A DNA stretch of 52,356 nucleotides from an uncultured Pleomorphomonas sp. GTDB taxonomy: Bacteria > Pseudomonadota > Alphaproteobacteria > Rhizobiales > Pleomorphomonadaceae. Shown here piece by piece: positions 17,310-25,844 of this stretch; position 1 is the first letter of the stretch; the number at the start of each line of letters is the position of its first letter. The notes below the pieces were generated by a model. The model ran no database searches. It saw only the letters and a program-made list of their open reading frames with translations, and was not told the origin of the DNA. Where the stretch lies: contig CALMMQ010000095.1 in assembly GCA_937868725.1 (NCBI GenBank), forward strand, positions 1 to 52,356, given 5' to 3'. Made by a program: the position numbers and the translations under genes.

Positions 17310-18662
17310 ATGGACCGCCGGGCGTTTCTCTATGGCACGATTGCCAGCATCGGCACGGCGCTGATCCCCGCCCCCTCGCGCGCCGAGGGGGATGGTGCGC
17401 TCGGCTTGCGCGGAGCCCTCGGCCCTGGCGATCCCGGTATCGCCGTGGCCAGCGAAGCCGACCAGTCGACCCGGTTGCAAAAGGCCGCCGACAAGGCTGT
17501 CGCCGAAGGCCGGCCGCTGTTCCTGCCGCCCGGCCGGTTCGCCGTCTCCAACCTCCTCCTGCCGGCTGGTCTGACGCTGATCGGCGTGCCCGGCCAGACC
17601 CGGCTCGTCTACACCGGCGGTGGCCGTCTCGCCTCGGCTCGCGGCGGGCGCGGCCTCAGCATCGACGGCGTCATCTTCGACGGCGCCAACCGTGGCCTCG
17701 GCGACGACACCACCGGTCTTATCGACTTCAGCGAAATCGACGACCTGAGTTTCAGCCGCTGCGAAGTCATCGGCTCGGCCAGCCACGGCCTGACGCTGTC
17801 CCGCGTCTCCGGTCGGCTCTGGCAGTCGCGCATCACCGGTGCCCGCGCCGTCGGCATCGTCGCCACCGAGGGCCGTGGCCTCGACATCGCCGACAACCTC
17901 ATCGCCGACTGCGGCAGCGGTGGCGTCCTGGTGCAGCGCTGGACGGCGGCCAGCGACGGCACGGCGCTGTCGCGCAACCGCATCGAACGCATCAAGGCGC
18001 TGGCCGGCGTCACCGGCGGCCACGGTCACGGCATCGAGGTGTTCCAGGCACGCGGCGTCGCCATCGAGATGAACCGCATCAGCGGCTGCGCCGGCGCCGC
18101 CGTCGCCATCGCCGCGGCGGCCGACGCTCAGGTGACCGGCAATCAGTGCCTGGGCTCGGGCGGCGCGGCCATCCGCGCCTCCGACGCCGCCGAAGGCGCC
18201 ATGATCGCCAACAACGTCATCGACGGCGCCACCACCGGCCTTGCCGTCACCGGCCTTGCCGTCGCGGCGCGCCTGGCCGCCATTACCGGCAACATGGTTC
18301 GCAACATCGCCGCTGGCGAGCCGGCGCTGGCCGGCGGCGTCGGCATCCACGTCGACGCCGACGCCGCCGTCACCGGCAACGTCGTCGAGAGCACGGCCGG
18401 CGTCGGCCTGCGCCTCGGCTGGGGCGCCTCGCTGCGCAACGTCGTCGCCTCGGCCAACATCATTCGCAACGCCACCACCGGCATCGGCGTTTCCGTCGTC
18501 GAGGGCGTCGGCCGCACGGTGGTCACCGCCAACCTGATCTCGGCGGCACCAAGCGGCGGCATTCGCGGCATGCGCTACGCCGACTTCGTCACCGAAGACC
18601 TGACGGCCGCCGATCCGGCGACCTTCCCCGGCCTCGTCCTCGAAAAGAACCAGATGGGCTGA
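17310..18662 (+). CDS. Tat-exported beta-helix repeat protein (TIGR03808-like)
   Basis: A 450-residue protein whose N-terminus MDRRAFLYGTIASIGTAL is a twin-arginine signal (RRAFLYG) with cleavage probably after PAPSRA. The mature part begins with a pectate-lyase-like cap (QKAADKAVAEGRPLFLPPG). It then has many right-handed beta-helix coils with recurrent N-x-I and G-rich turns, such as DNLIADCG, NRISGCAG, NNVIDGAT and NIIRNATT. It matches my memory of the rhizobial family named TIGR03808, of unknown function. The fold suggests a periplasmic polysaccharide-binding or -cleaving role, but no catalytic residues can be assigned. An in-frame TTG six bases upstream is less likely. Confidence 0.85.
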   Translation: MDRRAFLYGTIASIGTALIPAPSRAEGDGALGLRGALGPGDPGIAVASEADQSTRLQKAADKAVAEGRPLFLPPGRFAVSNLLLPAGLTLIGVPGQTRLVYTGGGRLASARGGRGLSIDGVIFDGANRGLGDDTTGLIDFSEIDDLSFSRCEVIGSASHGLTLSRVSGRLWQSRITGARAVGIVATEGRGLDIADNLIADCGSGGVLVQRWTAASDGTALSRNRIERIKALAGVTGGHGHGIEVFQARGVAIEMNRISGCAGAAVAIAAAADAQVTGNQCLGSGGAAIRASDAAEGAMIANNVIDGATTGLAVTGLAVAARLAAITGNMVRNIAAGEPALAGGVGIHVDADAAVTGNVVESTAGVGLRLGWGASLRNVVASANIIRNATTGIGVSVVEGVGRTVVTANLISAAPSGGIRGMRYADFVTEDLTAADPATFPGLVLEKNQMG

Positions 18663-18665
18663 GCC

Positions 18666-19598
18666 TCAGCGCGAGGTCGAGGCGCGCACTTCGCCGGCCA
18701 CCTCGCGCAGAATGGCCATCAGCATCGACGCCGACGGCGACGGTTCGCTGTCGACGCGTCGGGCCAGTCCGACGGCACTCAGCGCTTCCGACGTTTCGAC
18801 CGTCAGCTCCACCAGGCGGCCGCTCGCCACGTCGCCGGCGACCTCGCCGTAGGGGGCGAGCCACACCACATCGCTGCTGGCCAGCAGCGCCCGGGCAAAC
18901 CCCGGCGAGATCGTCTCGACGCGGTCGACGACATGGCCGAGCCCGAGCTTGATCAGCAGTCGTTCGGCGGCATCGTGAGTGACGGCATCGGGCGGCGGCA
19001 GCACCACCGGGTAGTCGACCAGATGGCCGGCCACCGATCCTGGCTCGGCGGCGAGCGGATGATCGGTGCGGGCCACGAAGACGAGGCGCTCGTGATGCAG
19101 GTGCTCGAAGGTCAGACCGACCATGTTGCCGAACGACGACATCCGCACCAGCGCCAGATCGAGTTCGCCCATGCGCGCGCGCGACAGCAGCGCCGCGTTG
19201 TCGCCCGGCACGACGCGAACCACTGCCGAGGCGCCGTAGCGCAGGAAGCGCGCCACCGCTTCCGGCAGCAGCAGTGCCGCCGCCGACGACACGGCCCCGA
19301 CCTTCAGCACCGGTCGACCGGACTTGATGGCCGCGTCCACCGACTCGACCCCCAGCCTGAGCGCGGCGATCGAGGCGCTGGCGTAGCGCAGGAACACTTC
19401 GCCGTAGGCGGTGAGCTCCACCGACCGGTGGGTTCGGTCGAACAGCTCGACGCCGAGAATTTCCTCAAGCTCGCGGATGGTCTTGGACACCGCCGGCTGG
19501 CTGATGGCCAGCGACATCGCCGCCTTGCCAATGCTTTTCTGCCGCGCCACTTCCTCGAAGCACGTCAGATGCCTGTGCTTGATGCGATCCTCGATCAC
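18666..19598 (-). CDS. PcaQ-like LysR-type transcriptional regulator
   Basis: With the GTG start chosen here the product is 310 residues and begins MIEDRIKHRHLTCFEEVARQ, which aligns by eye with PcaQ (activator of protocatechuate catabolism). The LysR winged helix-turn-helix spans about 8-65 (AISQPAVSKTIRELEEILG) and an effector domain follows. GTG 19598 has GGAGG five bases upstream, whereas an in-frame ATG at 19610 overlaps both that GGAGG and a PcaQ-box-like palindrome; this decides the start. No pca genes are in the window. It is divergent from the FrnE-like gene. It could be a paralogue with another regulon. Confidence 0.85.
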   Translation of the reverse strand: MIEDRIKHRHLTCFEEVARQKSIGKAAMSLAISQPAVSKTIRELEEILGVELFDRTHRSVELTAYGEVFLRYASASIAALRLGVESVDAAIKSGRPVLKVGAVSSAAALLLPEAVARFLRYGASAVVRVVPGDNAALLSRARMGELDLALVRMSSFGNMVGLTFEHLHHERLVFVARTDHPLAAEPGSVAGHLVDYPVVLPPPDAVTHDAAERLLIKLGLGHVVDRVETISPGFARALLASSDVVWLAPYGEVAGDVASGRLVELTVETSEALSAVGLARRVDSEPSPSASMLMAILREVAGEVRASTSR

Positions 19599-19608
19599 GC
19601 CTGCCTCC

Positions 19609-19624
19609 ATAACCGTCCGGTTAT
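19609..19624. promoter_or_regulatory. PcaQ-box-like operator
   Basis: ATAACC-GTCC-GGTTAT is a perfect 16-bp palindrome. From memory, the PcaQ site defined in Sinorhizobium meliloti is ATAACC-N4-GGTTAA, so 11 of 12 defined positions match. It lies 10 bp upstream of the regulator's GTG start, in the divergent gap with the FrnE-like gene, as expected for autoregulation. Confidence 0.6.
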
Positions 19625-19763
19625 ATAAATCCGGACGCCGGAGCAATTGCAACGGCGACGACAGCCCGGATCGCCTCGGCCCCGACTGACGCAAAATTGT
19701 GTCGTCTTCGGCTCAGCATTGGGTTATGGGCTTGGCAACCGGCAACCGGAGTCGCCCGCGCCC

Positions 19764-20429
19764 ATGCAAAAACCCACGCTGAGCATCGACATCGTCATCG
19801 ACGTCATCTGCCCCTGGTGCTTCCTCGGCAAGCGCCGCCTCGAAATGGCCATGCGGGAGCTTGCCGACGAGATCGACTTCGTCGTCTCCTACCGTCCCTT
19901 CCAGCTCGACGCCACGCTGCCCAAGGACGGCGCCGACCGCGCCGAGTACATGCTGGCCCGCTTCAGCGATCAGCGCGCCATCGACGAAACCCACGCCCGC
20001 CTCACCGAGATGGGCGAGGACGTCGACATCCGCTTCGCCTTCGAGGCCATCGAGCGCGTGCCCAACACCCTGGATGCCCACCGTCTCATCCGCTGGGCCG
20101 CCGCCGCCAACGTGGCACCGGCCATGGTCGAACAGCTGTTTTCGACCTATTTCGAGCAGGGCGGCAACCTCGCCGATCGTCAGGTACTGCTGGCGATCGC
20201 CGACGAGCTCGGCTTCGACACCGACGACATCGCCGACCGGCTCGACAGCGACACCGACGTCGCCGCCGTCGAAGCCGAGATCGCCGAGGCCGTGCGCATG
20301 GGGGTCAGCGGCGTGCCCTGCACCATCGTCGAGCGCCGTTACGCCATCTCCGGCGCCCAGCCCGTCGACATCCTGGTCGACGCTCTGCGCCGCATCGCCG
20401 CCGAGGTGGACGAAATCGCCGACGCCTGA
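19764..20429 (+). CDS. FrnE-like DsbA family oxidoreductase
   Basis: A 221-residue thioredoxin-fold protein of the DsbA/FrnE type with active site CPWC (Cys16-Cys19), a helical insertion (AIDETHARLTEMGEDVDIRF) and the cis-Pro loop GVSGVPCTIV. There is no signal peptide, so it acts in the cytosol; relatives are linked to polyketide biosynthesis and oxidative stress. A third Cys next to the cis-Pro (VPC) is also present. ATG 19764 starts MQKPTLSIDIV; the frame is open upstream without similarity. It is divergent from the PcaQ-like regulator and may be its target. Confidence 0.88.
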   Translation: MQKPTLSIDIVIDVICPWCFLGKRRLEMAMRELADEIDFVVSYRPFQLDATLPKDGADRAEYMLARFSDQRAIDETHARLTEMGEDVDIRFAFEAIERVPNTLDAHRLIRWAAAANVAPAMVEQLFSTYFEQGGNLADRQVLLAIADELGFDTDDIADRLDSDTDVAAVEAEIAEAVRMGVSGVPCTIVERRYAISGAQPVDILVDALRRIAAEVDEIADA

Positions 20430-20443
20430 TCGGCCGGAAACGA

Positions 20444-20469
20444 CAACGGCGCCCAAGCGGGCGCCGTTG
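20444..20469. terminator. bidirectional terminator between FrnE-like gene and glpX
   Basis: A perfect 11-bp GC-rich stem (20444-20454 with 20459-20469, loop AAGC) sits between two convergent genes. U tracts are poor on both sides, but position and strength fit a shared terminator. Confidence 0.7.
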
Positions 20470-20496
20470 GCTCGAAAGCGGAAATAGACGGGCTGT

Positions 20497-21477
20497 TCAG
20501 GCGAGCTTGGCGCGATCGACGTGGTCGGCGCGGATCCAGCGCACGGTACCGGTCGACGAGCGCATGACGACGGTATCGGTGATGATGCGTTCACCGTTGA
20601 ACTTGACGCCGCGCAGCAGATTGCCGTCGGTAACGCCGGTGGCAGCGAACAGCACGTCACCCTGCGCCATATCTTCCATAGAGTATTTCTTGTGCACGTC
20701 GGTGATGCCCATGCGCAGGGCACGTTCGATCTGGTCGGGGCGGTTGATCACCAGACGCCCCTGCATCTGACCGCCCATGCAGCGCAACGCCGAGGCCGCC
20801 AGCACGCCCTCCGGAGCGCCGCCGACGCCGATGTAGATGTCGATGCCGGTCTCGTCGGGGGTGGTGGTGTGGATGACACCGGCGATGTCGCCGTCGCCGA
20901 TCAGTCGGATCGAGGCGCCGGCATGCCGCACTTCATCGATCAGGCGGGCGTGGCGCGGACGGTCGAGGATACAGGCGGTGATGGCGGAAATCGGCACACC
21001 CTTGGCTTTCGCCAGGGCCTGCAGGTTCTCGGTCGGCGTGGCGTCGAGATCGATGATGCCCTGCGGGTAGCCCGGACCGATGGCGATCTTGTCCATGTAG
21101 ACGTCGGGGGCGTTGAGCAGGCCGCCCTGCTCGGCGATCGCCACCACGGCCAGCGAGTTGGGCTGGTTCTTGGCGCACATCGTCGTGCCTTCCAGCGGAT
21201 CGAGGGCGATGTCCACCCGCGGTCCCCTGCCGAGGCCGACTTCCTCGCCGATGAACAGCATCGGCGCCTCGTCGCGCTCGCCTTCGCCGATCACCACCAC
21301 GCCCTGTACGGGAAGCTGATTGAGTTCGCGGCGCATCGCATCCACGGCGGCCTGATCGGCCGACTTCTCGTCGCCATGACCGCGCTGGCGGGCGGCGGCC
21401 ACAGCCGCTCTCTCGGTGACACGAACGAGCTCGAGGGTAAGAATACGATCAAGCGAATTAGCGAATTTCTGCGACAT
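20497..21477 (-). CDS. glpX: class II fructose-1,6-bisphosphatase GlpX
   Basis: A 326-residue GlpX protein with IGEGERDEAPMLFIGEEVG and the metal-binding block DIALDPLEGTTMCAKNQPNS. It hydrolyses fructose 1,6-bisphosphate in gluconeogenesis and the Calvin cycle. ATG 21477 (MSQKFANSLDR) has GGAAGG upstream; 20 further open codons upstream show no similarity. It follows hom on the same strand, a usual alphaproteobacterial pairing, but here the gap is 488 bp and holds a terminator, so it probably has its own promoter. Confidence 0.95.
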   Translation of the reverse strand: MSQKFANSLDRILTLELVRVTERAAVAAARQRGHGDEKSADQAAVDAMRRELNQLPVQGVVVIGEGERDEAPMLFIGEEVGLGRGPRVDIALDPLEGTTMCAKNQPNSLAVVAIAEQGGLLNAPDVYMDKIAIGPGYPQGIIDLDATPTENLQALAKAKGVPISAITACILDRPRHARLIDEVRHAGASIRLIGDGDIAGVIHTTTPDETGIDIYIGVGGAPEGVLAASALRCMGGQMQGRLVINRPDQIERALRMGITDVHKKYSMEDMAQGDVLFAATGVTDGNLLRGVKFNGERIITDTVVMRSSTGTVRWIRADHVDRAKLA

Positions 21478-21810
21478 GAAACCTTCCCGCACCAAAACCG
21501 AATGACAGGCGCCCCTGGCGAACGACAGCCCGCTCAAGCCACGTTCCGCCGGCGACCAGCCCTCACCTTGGGAGGTAGGGAAATACAGGGGTGGAGGTCA
21601 ATGCGCCATAGGGAGCATCAAGTTTGTTCGAACGTCGAAATACCGCGTCAGTCAACAGGTTGCCCATCATGATCCCAGCGGGTCGCCCAAGATTTGATCG
21701 CCGCTAAATGACGCTGAAAAGCTCCGATTTCCTTTAGTTTCCCGATACACTTGCCTGAAAAGTCCTGCCGGCAAAGCAAGATCCGCTATCCAAAATTTAG
21801 GCGGCAACGC

Positions 21811-21832
21811 GCCAACTTTGTGGCAACTTTGT
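21811..21832. repeat. two tandem 11-bp repeats upstream of glpX
   Basis: GCCAACTTTGT (21811-21821) and GGCAACTTTGT (21822-21832) differ at one base and are spaced by one helical turn, a spacing suited to cooperative protein binding. They lie inside the widely spaced inverted repeat. Confidence 0.5.
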
Positions 21833-21894
21833 TTTGTCATGCGAATAGCGGATGGCTGCTTTCCGATTTTGGACGAGCCACCTCGCCGGCAACG

Positions 21895-21922
21895 AAAAGG
21901 CCGCCCCGGTGATGGGGCGGCC
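21895..21922 (-). terminator. intrinsic terminator of hom
   Basis: Read on the minus strand, GGCCGCCCC - ATCACC - GGGGCGGCC is followed by TTTT, a 9-bp perfect GC-rich stem about 45 bp beyond the hom stop. It is a standard rho-independent terminator. Confidence 0.85.
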
Positions 21923-21965
21923 GCGGGCGTTTCAACGACTAAAGATGCAAGGGCCCATCGGCCCC

Positions 21966-23285
21966 TCACAGGCTCTCGATGCGGATCAGCGTCGGCGCCG
22001 AAACGATGTGGCCGTCGGCCTCGATCTTGTCGAGCGCCGTGCGGATTTCGGTCTCGCGCGTGGCGTAGGTGATCAGCACCACCGGCTGCGGCCCGGTCGG
22101 CTCGTCGAAGCGGCCGTTGGCCTCGCCGTCGCGCCGGCGCTGGACGATCGACTCCAGCGAAATGCCGTGCTCGGCCATGCGGGCAGCGATGCCGGCGAAG
22201 GCTCCCGGACGGTCGTAGACCTCGAGGCGAACGTAGTAGCCGCCCTTGTGGGTCTGGATTTCCGCCCGCTGATAGGGCGCAAGATCATCGACCGGCAGGC
22301 CGAACACCGCCGTGCGGTGGCCGCGCGCCACGTCGACGATGTCGGCGATCACCGACGACGCCGTGGCATTGCCGCCGGCACCCGGCCCCACCAGCACCAC
22401 TTCGCCGAGCGCATCGCCATCGAGGGCGACGGCGTTGAGCACACCCGACGTCTCGGCCACCACCGAACCCTGCGGCACCATGGTCGGGTGGACGCGGGCC
22501 TCGATGCCGGTGTCGGTGCGGCGGGCGACTCCCAGCAGCTTGATGCGGTAGCCAAGCTCGTCGGCCGCCTTGATGTCGGCGAGCGAAATCGAGCGGATGC
22601 CTTCGACATAGATGGCGTCGACGTTGATCTCGGTGCCGAAGGCGATGGACGTGAGGATGGCCAGCTTGTGGGCGGTGTCGAAACCGTCGACGTCGAAGGT
22701 CGGATCGGCTTCGGCGTAGCCGAGACGCTGGGCCTCCTTGAGGCAGACGTCGAACGACAGTTGTTCCCTCTCCATCCGCGTCAGGATGTAGTTGCAGGTG
22801 CCGTTGAGAATGCCGAAGACGCGGTTGATGTTGTTGCCGGCCAGACTCTCGCGCAACGTCTTGATGACGGGAATGCCGCCGGCCACCGCCGCCTCGAAGC
22901 CGATGCCGACATTGGCCGCCTCGGCAAGACGGGCCAGCTCGACGCCGGCGTGGGCCAAGAGCGCCTTGTTGGCGGTGATCACCGGTTTGCCGGCGGCGAT
23001 CGCCGCCCGCACCAGCGCCTCGGCCGGGCCATGCGCGCCGCCGATCAGTTCCACCACCACGTCGACGTCGGGATCGGCGACGAGATCAAGCGGATCCTCG
23101 TGCCACTTGACGCCGGCAAGATCAATGCCGCGATCCTTGGAACGATTGCGCGCCGACACCGCCGTGATCGTCACCGGCCGCCCCGCCCGCATGTCGAGCG
23201 GCGTCAGGTTGGACTTGACGATGCGGACCACGGAGGCCCCAACGGTGCCGAGACCAGCAATTCCAAGGCGTAGCGGTTTTGACAT
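21966..23285 (-). CDS. hom: homoserine dehydrogenase
   Basis: A 439-residue enzyme with an N-terminal Rossmann motif (GIAGLGTVGASVV), the catalytic homoserine dehydrogenase domain (GGIPVIKTL, the ILNGTCNYILTRME hallmark, EADPTFDVDGFDTAHKL) and a C-terminal ACT domain (YYVRLEVYDRPGAFAGIAARMAEHGI divided by a loop), which usually confers feedback inhibition by threonine. It reduces aspartate semialdehyde to homoserine for threonine and methionine. ATG 23285 has GGAAAGAA upstream. It lies 161 bp after alaC and upstream of glpX, the usual order in the class. Confidence 0.96.
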   Translation of the reverse strand: MSKPLRLGIAGLGTVGASVVRIVKSNLTPLDMRAGRPVTITAVSARNRSKDRGIDLAGVKWHEDPLDLVADPDVDVVVELIGGAHGPAEALVRAAIAAGKPVITANKALLAHAGVELARLAEAANVGIGFEAAVAGGIPVIKTLRESLAGNNINRVFGILNGTCNYILTRMEREQLSFDVCLKEAQRLGYAEADPTFDVDGFDTAHKLAILTSIAFGTEINVDAIYVEGIRSISLADIKAADELGYRIKLLGVARRTDTGIEARVHPTMVPQGSVVAETSGVLNAVALDGDALGEVVLVGPGAGGNATASSVIADIVDVARGHRTAVFGLPVDDLAPYQRAEIQTHKGGYYVRLEVYDRPGAFAGIAARMAEHGISLESIVQRRRDGEANGRFDEPTGPQPVVLITYATRETEIRTALDKIEADGHIVSAPTLIRIESL

Positions 23286-23446
23286 GATTCTTTCCGGTTG
23301 AAGGGCGAAAATGTGAAGCGTCAATCCCTACTGCATTACGGGCCGGATCGAAATCGGTTTTGCAGCACGAGGGGCAACTGACAAAGCCAATCCGCGCCGG
23401 ATCGGCCATTGGCGGACCCGGCGCGGCAGGACTTGGCGGCCAGCGG

Positions 23447-24673
23447 TCAGAGCTTGTCGACCGACAGGCTGTTGTGCAGCATGTCGTCGGCCGTGTCGAA
23501 GAAGCGGCGGATCGAGCGGCCGGCCTGGCGGATGCGCTGCTCGTTCTCGACGAGGGCGATGCGCACGTACTCGTCACCGTTCTCGCCGAAGCCGACGCCC
23601 GGTGCCACGGCCACGTCGGCCTTCTCGATCAGCAGCTTGGCGAACTCCAGGCTGCCGAGCCGCTTGAACTTCTCCGGCAGCGGCGCCCAGGCGAACATCG
23701 AGGCGCGCGGCACGGGGATGTCCCAGCCGGCGCGGCCGAAGCTCTCCACCATCACGTCGCGACGGTGCTTGTAGGTCTGCCGCACCTCCTCGATGTGCTT
23801 GTCGGCGTCCGGATCGTTGAGCGCTGCCGTCGCTGCCACCTGGATCGGCGTGAAGGCGCCGTAGTCGAGGTAGCTCTTGACGCGGGCCAGCGCCGCGATC
23901 AGCCGTTCGTTGCCGACGGCAAACCCCATGCGCCAGCCGGCCATGGAGAACGTCTTCGACATCGAGGTGAACTCGACGCAGACGTCCATGGCGCCCGGCA
24001 CCTGCAGCACCGACGGCGGCGGCACGTCGTCGAAGTAGATCTCGGAATAGGCGAGATCGGACAGCACGAAGATCTCGTGCTTGCGGGCGAAGGCCACGAC
24101 GTCCTTGTAGAAGTCGAGATCGACCACTTCCGCCGTCGGGTTGGACGGGTAGCACAGCACCACGGCGATCGGCTTGGGGATCGAGTGCAGCACCGCCCGC
24201 TCGAGGGCGCGGAAGTACTCGGCGTCCGGCCGGGCCGGCACGTAGCGGATGGCGCCGCCGACCATCAGGAAGCCGAAGGCGTGGATGGGGTAGCTCGGGT
24301 TCGGGCACAGCACCACGTCGCCGGGCGCCGTGATGGCCTGCGCCATGTTGGCGAAACCTTCCTTGGAGCCGAGCGTCGCCACGACCTGCGTGTCGGGGTT
24401 GAGCTTGACGCCGAACCGGCGGGCATAATAGGCCGCCTGGGCGCGCCGAAGGCCGGCGATGCCGCGCGAGGCGGAATAGCCGTGGGTATCCGGCCGCTGT
24501 ACCGTTTCGATGAGCTTGTCGACCACATGCCGGGACGTCGGCAGATCGGGGTTACCCATGCCGAGGTCGATGATGTCGGCGCCACTAGCTCGCGCGGCCG
24601 CCTTGAGCCGGTTGACCTGCTCGAAAACGTAAGGCGGTAGGCGCTTGATCTTGTGGAACTCGTCGTTGCTCAT
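23447..24673 (-). CDS. alaC: AlaC-type class I/II aminotransferase
   Basis: A 408-residue fold-type I aminotransferase. It has the PLP-lysine motif SMSKTFSMAGWRMGF, the SNPTAEVVD segment and the N-terminal IKRLPPYVFEQVN typical of the AlaC/YfdZ and LL-diaminopimelate aminotransferase-like group. In alphaproteobacteria this gene sits before hom and acts in alanine or related amino acid synthesis. The substrate cannot be settled by eye. Start ATG 24673 gives MSNDEFHKIKRL. Confidence 0.85.
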   Translation of the reverse strand: MSNDEFHKIKRLPPYVFEQVNRLKAAARASGADIIDLGMGNPDLPTSRHVVDKLIETVQRPDTHGYSASRGIAGLRRAQAAYYARRFGVKLNPDTQVVATLGSKEGFANMAQAITAPGDVVLCPNPSYPIHAFGFLMVGGAIRYVPARPDAEYFRALERAVLHSIPKPIAVVLCYPSNPTAEVVDLDFYKDVVAFARKHEIFVLSDLAYSEIYFDDVPPPSVLQVPGAMDVCVEFTSMSKTFSMAGWRMGFAVGNERLIAALARVKSYLDYGAFTPIQVAATAALNDPDADKHIEEVRQTYKHRRDVMVESFGRAGWDIPVPRASMFAWAPLPEKFKRLGSLEFAKLLIEKADVAVAPGVGFGENGDEYVRIALVENEQRIRQAGRSIRRFFDTADDMLHNSLSVDKL

Positions 24674-25000
24674 GGGAGCGACCTTCTGCTGGGATCGACC
24701 TCGATTGGGTCATGTGCTGCCGGCTCACTTGTTGCCCCGCGCCGGCGGGCGGGTACCCGATGACGTCCTCCACCTGCCGCCTCGCGGCTGTTGTGTCACT
24801 GATCGGCCACCCGGGGGGGCGGCGCGTTCCTGACGGCGTTGCCGCCAGCCGATTCGGCATTGTGACCAAATTGTCGGCTGTTTCGGCAGGCCTGTCATGC
24901 GGCCTTCCGCTTCTAATGCAATTCGCCGAGCGGTTGGAAGCCACTTTTTCATCAATATGGACGGCAAATGCGGGTTTTGCCGTAGTCGCGCCGGTCGCCG
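24674..25000. other. 327-bp gap, nothing recognised
   Basis: Lies between alaC and ccdA, both on the minus strand. It has a run of seven G around 24809 and scattered short GC palindromes, but no gene with a ribosome binding site, no clear promoter and no U-tract hairpin. Confidence 0.4.
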
Positions 25001-25738
25001 TCAGCCGATGGTGCCGAGGGCCGGGAAGGATTCGATCAGCCAGAACGACAGCCGCTGCATGCCGCCGGTGAGAAACATCATGCCGGCCAGCACCAGCACC
25101 ACGCCCATCGCCCGCTCGACGGTGTGATAGTGCGAACGAAACCGCTTGAGGAAGGCGGCAAAGCGGGCCGCGAACAGCGCCGCCACCAGGAACGGCACGC
25201 CAAGACCGGCCGAATAGGCGGCGAGCAGCACGGCACCGGTGCCGACGCCGTCGCGCGAACCGGCCACCGTCAGGATGGCGGCCAGCACCGGCCCGATGCA
25301 CGGCGTCCAGCCGAAAGCAAAGGCAAGGCCCATGACGAAGGCGCCCATCGGGCCGGCTTTGACGGCCAGGCAGTTGAAGCGCGCCTCGCGATAGAGCGTG
25401 GCGATGCGGAACACACCGAGAAAGTGCAGCCCCATCAGGATGATGGCGATGCCGGCCACCACCGCCAGCGTTTCCGACCAGCGGTGCAGCAGTTGCCCGA
25501 ACACCGAGGCGGTAGCGCCGAAGCCAATGAACACCGCCGAAAAGCCGAGCACGAACGTCAGCGCGATGCCGATGGTCCGGAGCTTGGCCCGCCAGAGGGT
25601 ATCTTCGCCGGAGTGCTCCTCGATCGAAGCCCCGGTGAGAAAGCCGAGATAGGCCGGCACCAGCGGCAGCACGCAGGGACTGACGGAGGAAAGAATGCCC
25701 GCCCCGAAGGCGGCAAACAGCGTGACGTCGGTATCCAT
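25001..25738 (-). CDS. ccdA: CcdA-type cytochrome c biogenesis / thiol transport protein
   Basis: A 245-residue membrane protein with six hydrophobic segments. The two redox Cys lie in FGAGILSSVSPCVLPLVPAYL (split by context; Cys-Val-Leu-Pro) near residue 22 and in FGWTPCIGPVLAAIL near residue 141, the DsbD transmembrane-domain pattern. It passes electrons from cytosolic thioredoxin to periplasmic thiol proteins for haem attachment or disulfide reduction. It is followed by no ccm genes here. The DsbA-like protein at 48 kb is too distant to be called a partner. Confidence 0.9.
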   Translation of the reverse strand: MDTDVTLFAAFGAGILSSVSPCVLPLVPAYLGFLTGASIEEHSGEDTLWRAKLRTIGIALTFVLGFSAVFIGFGATASVFGQLLHRWSETLAVVAGIAIILMGLHFLGVFRIATLYREARFNCLAVKAGPMGAFVMGLAFAFGWTPCIGPVLAAILTVAGSRDGVGTGAVLLAAYSAGLGVPFLVAALFAARFAAFLKRFRSHYHTVERAMGVVLVLAGMMFLTGGMQRLSFWLIESFPALGTIG

Positions 25739-25844
25739 TGCTTCTCATCGGCTTGACGCCGCGCCTGTGGCCCGGCCGCCCATGCATAGACGCTCGCCGG
25801 CGCGGCTGTCGAGATCCGTCGCCACGCCGGCGTTCAACATTGCG

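Larger units (their letters stand above)
21478..21965. other. 488-bp gap between hom and glpX, with repeats
   Basis: Apart from the hom terminator the gap contains two tandem 11-bp units and a widely spaced inverted pair, ATCCGCTAT (21781-21789) and ATAGCGGAT (21845-21853). It is AT-richer than its surroundings. An open frame at 21667-21969 has no ribosome binding site or recognisable protein and overlaps the hom 3' end. A small RNA or regulated glpX promoter is possible but not shown. Confidence 0.45.

Noticed and set aside
21667-21969. 100-codon ORF between hom and glpX
   Set aside because: No ribosome binding site or recognisable protein, and it runs through the hom terminator.
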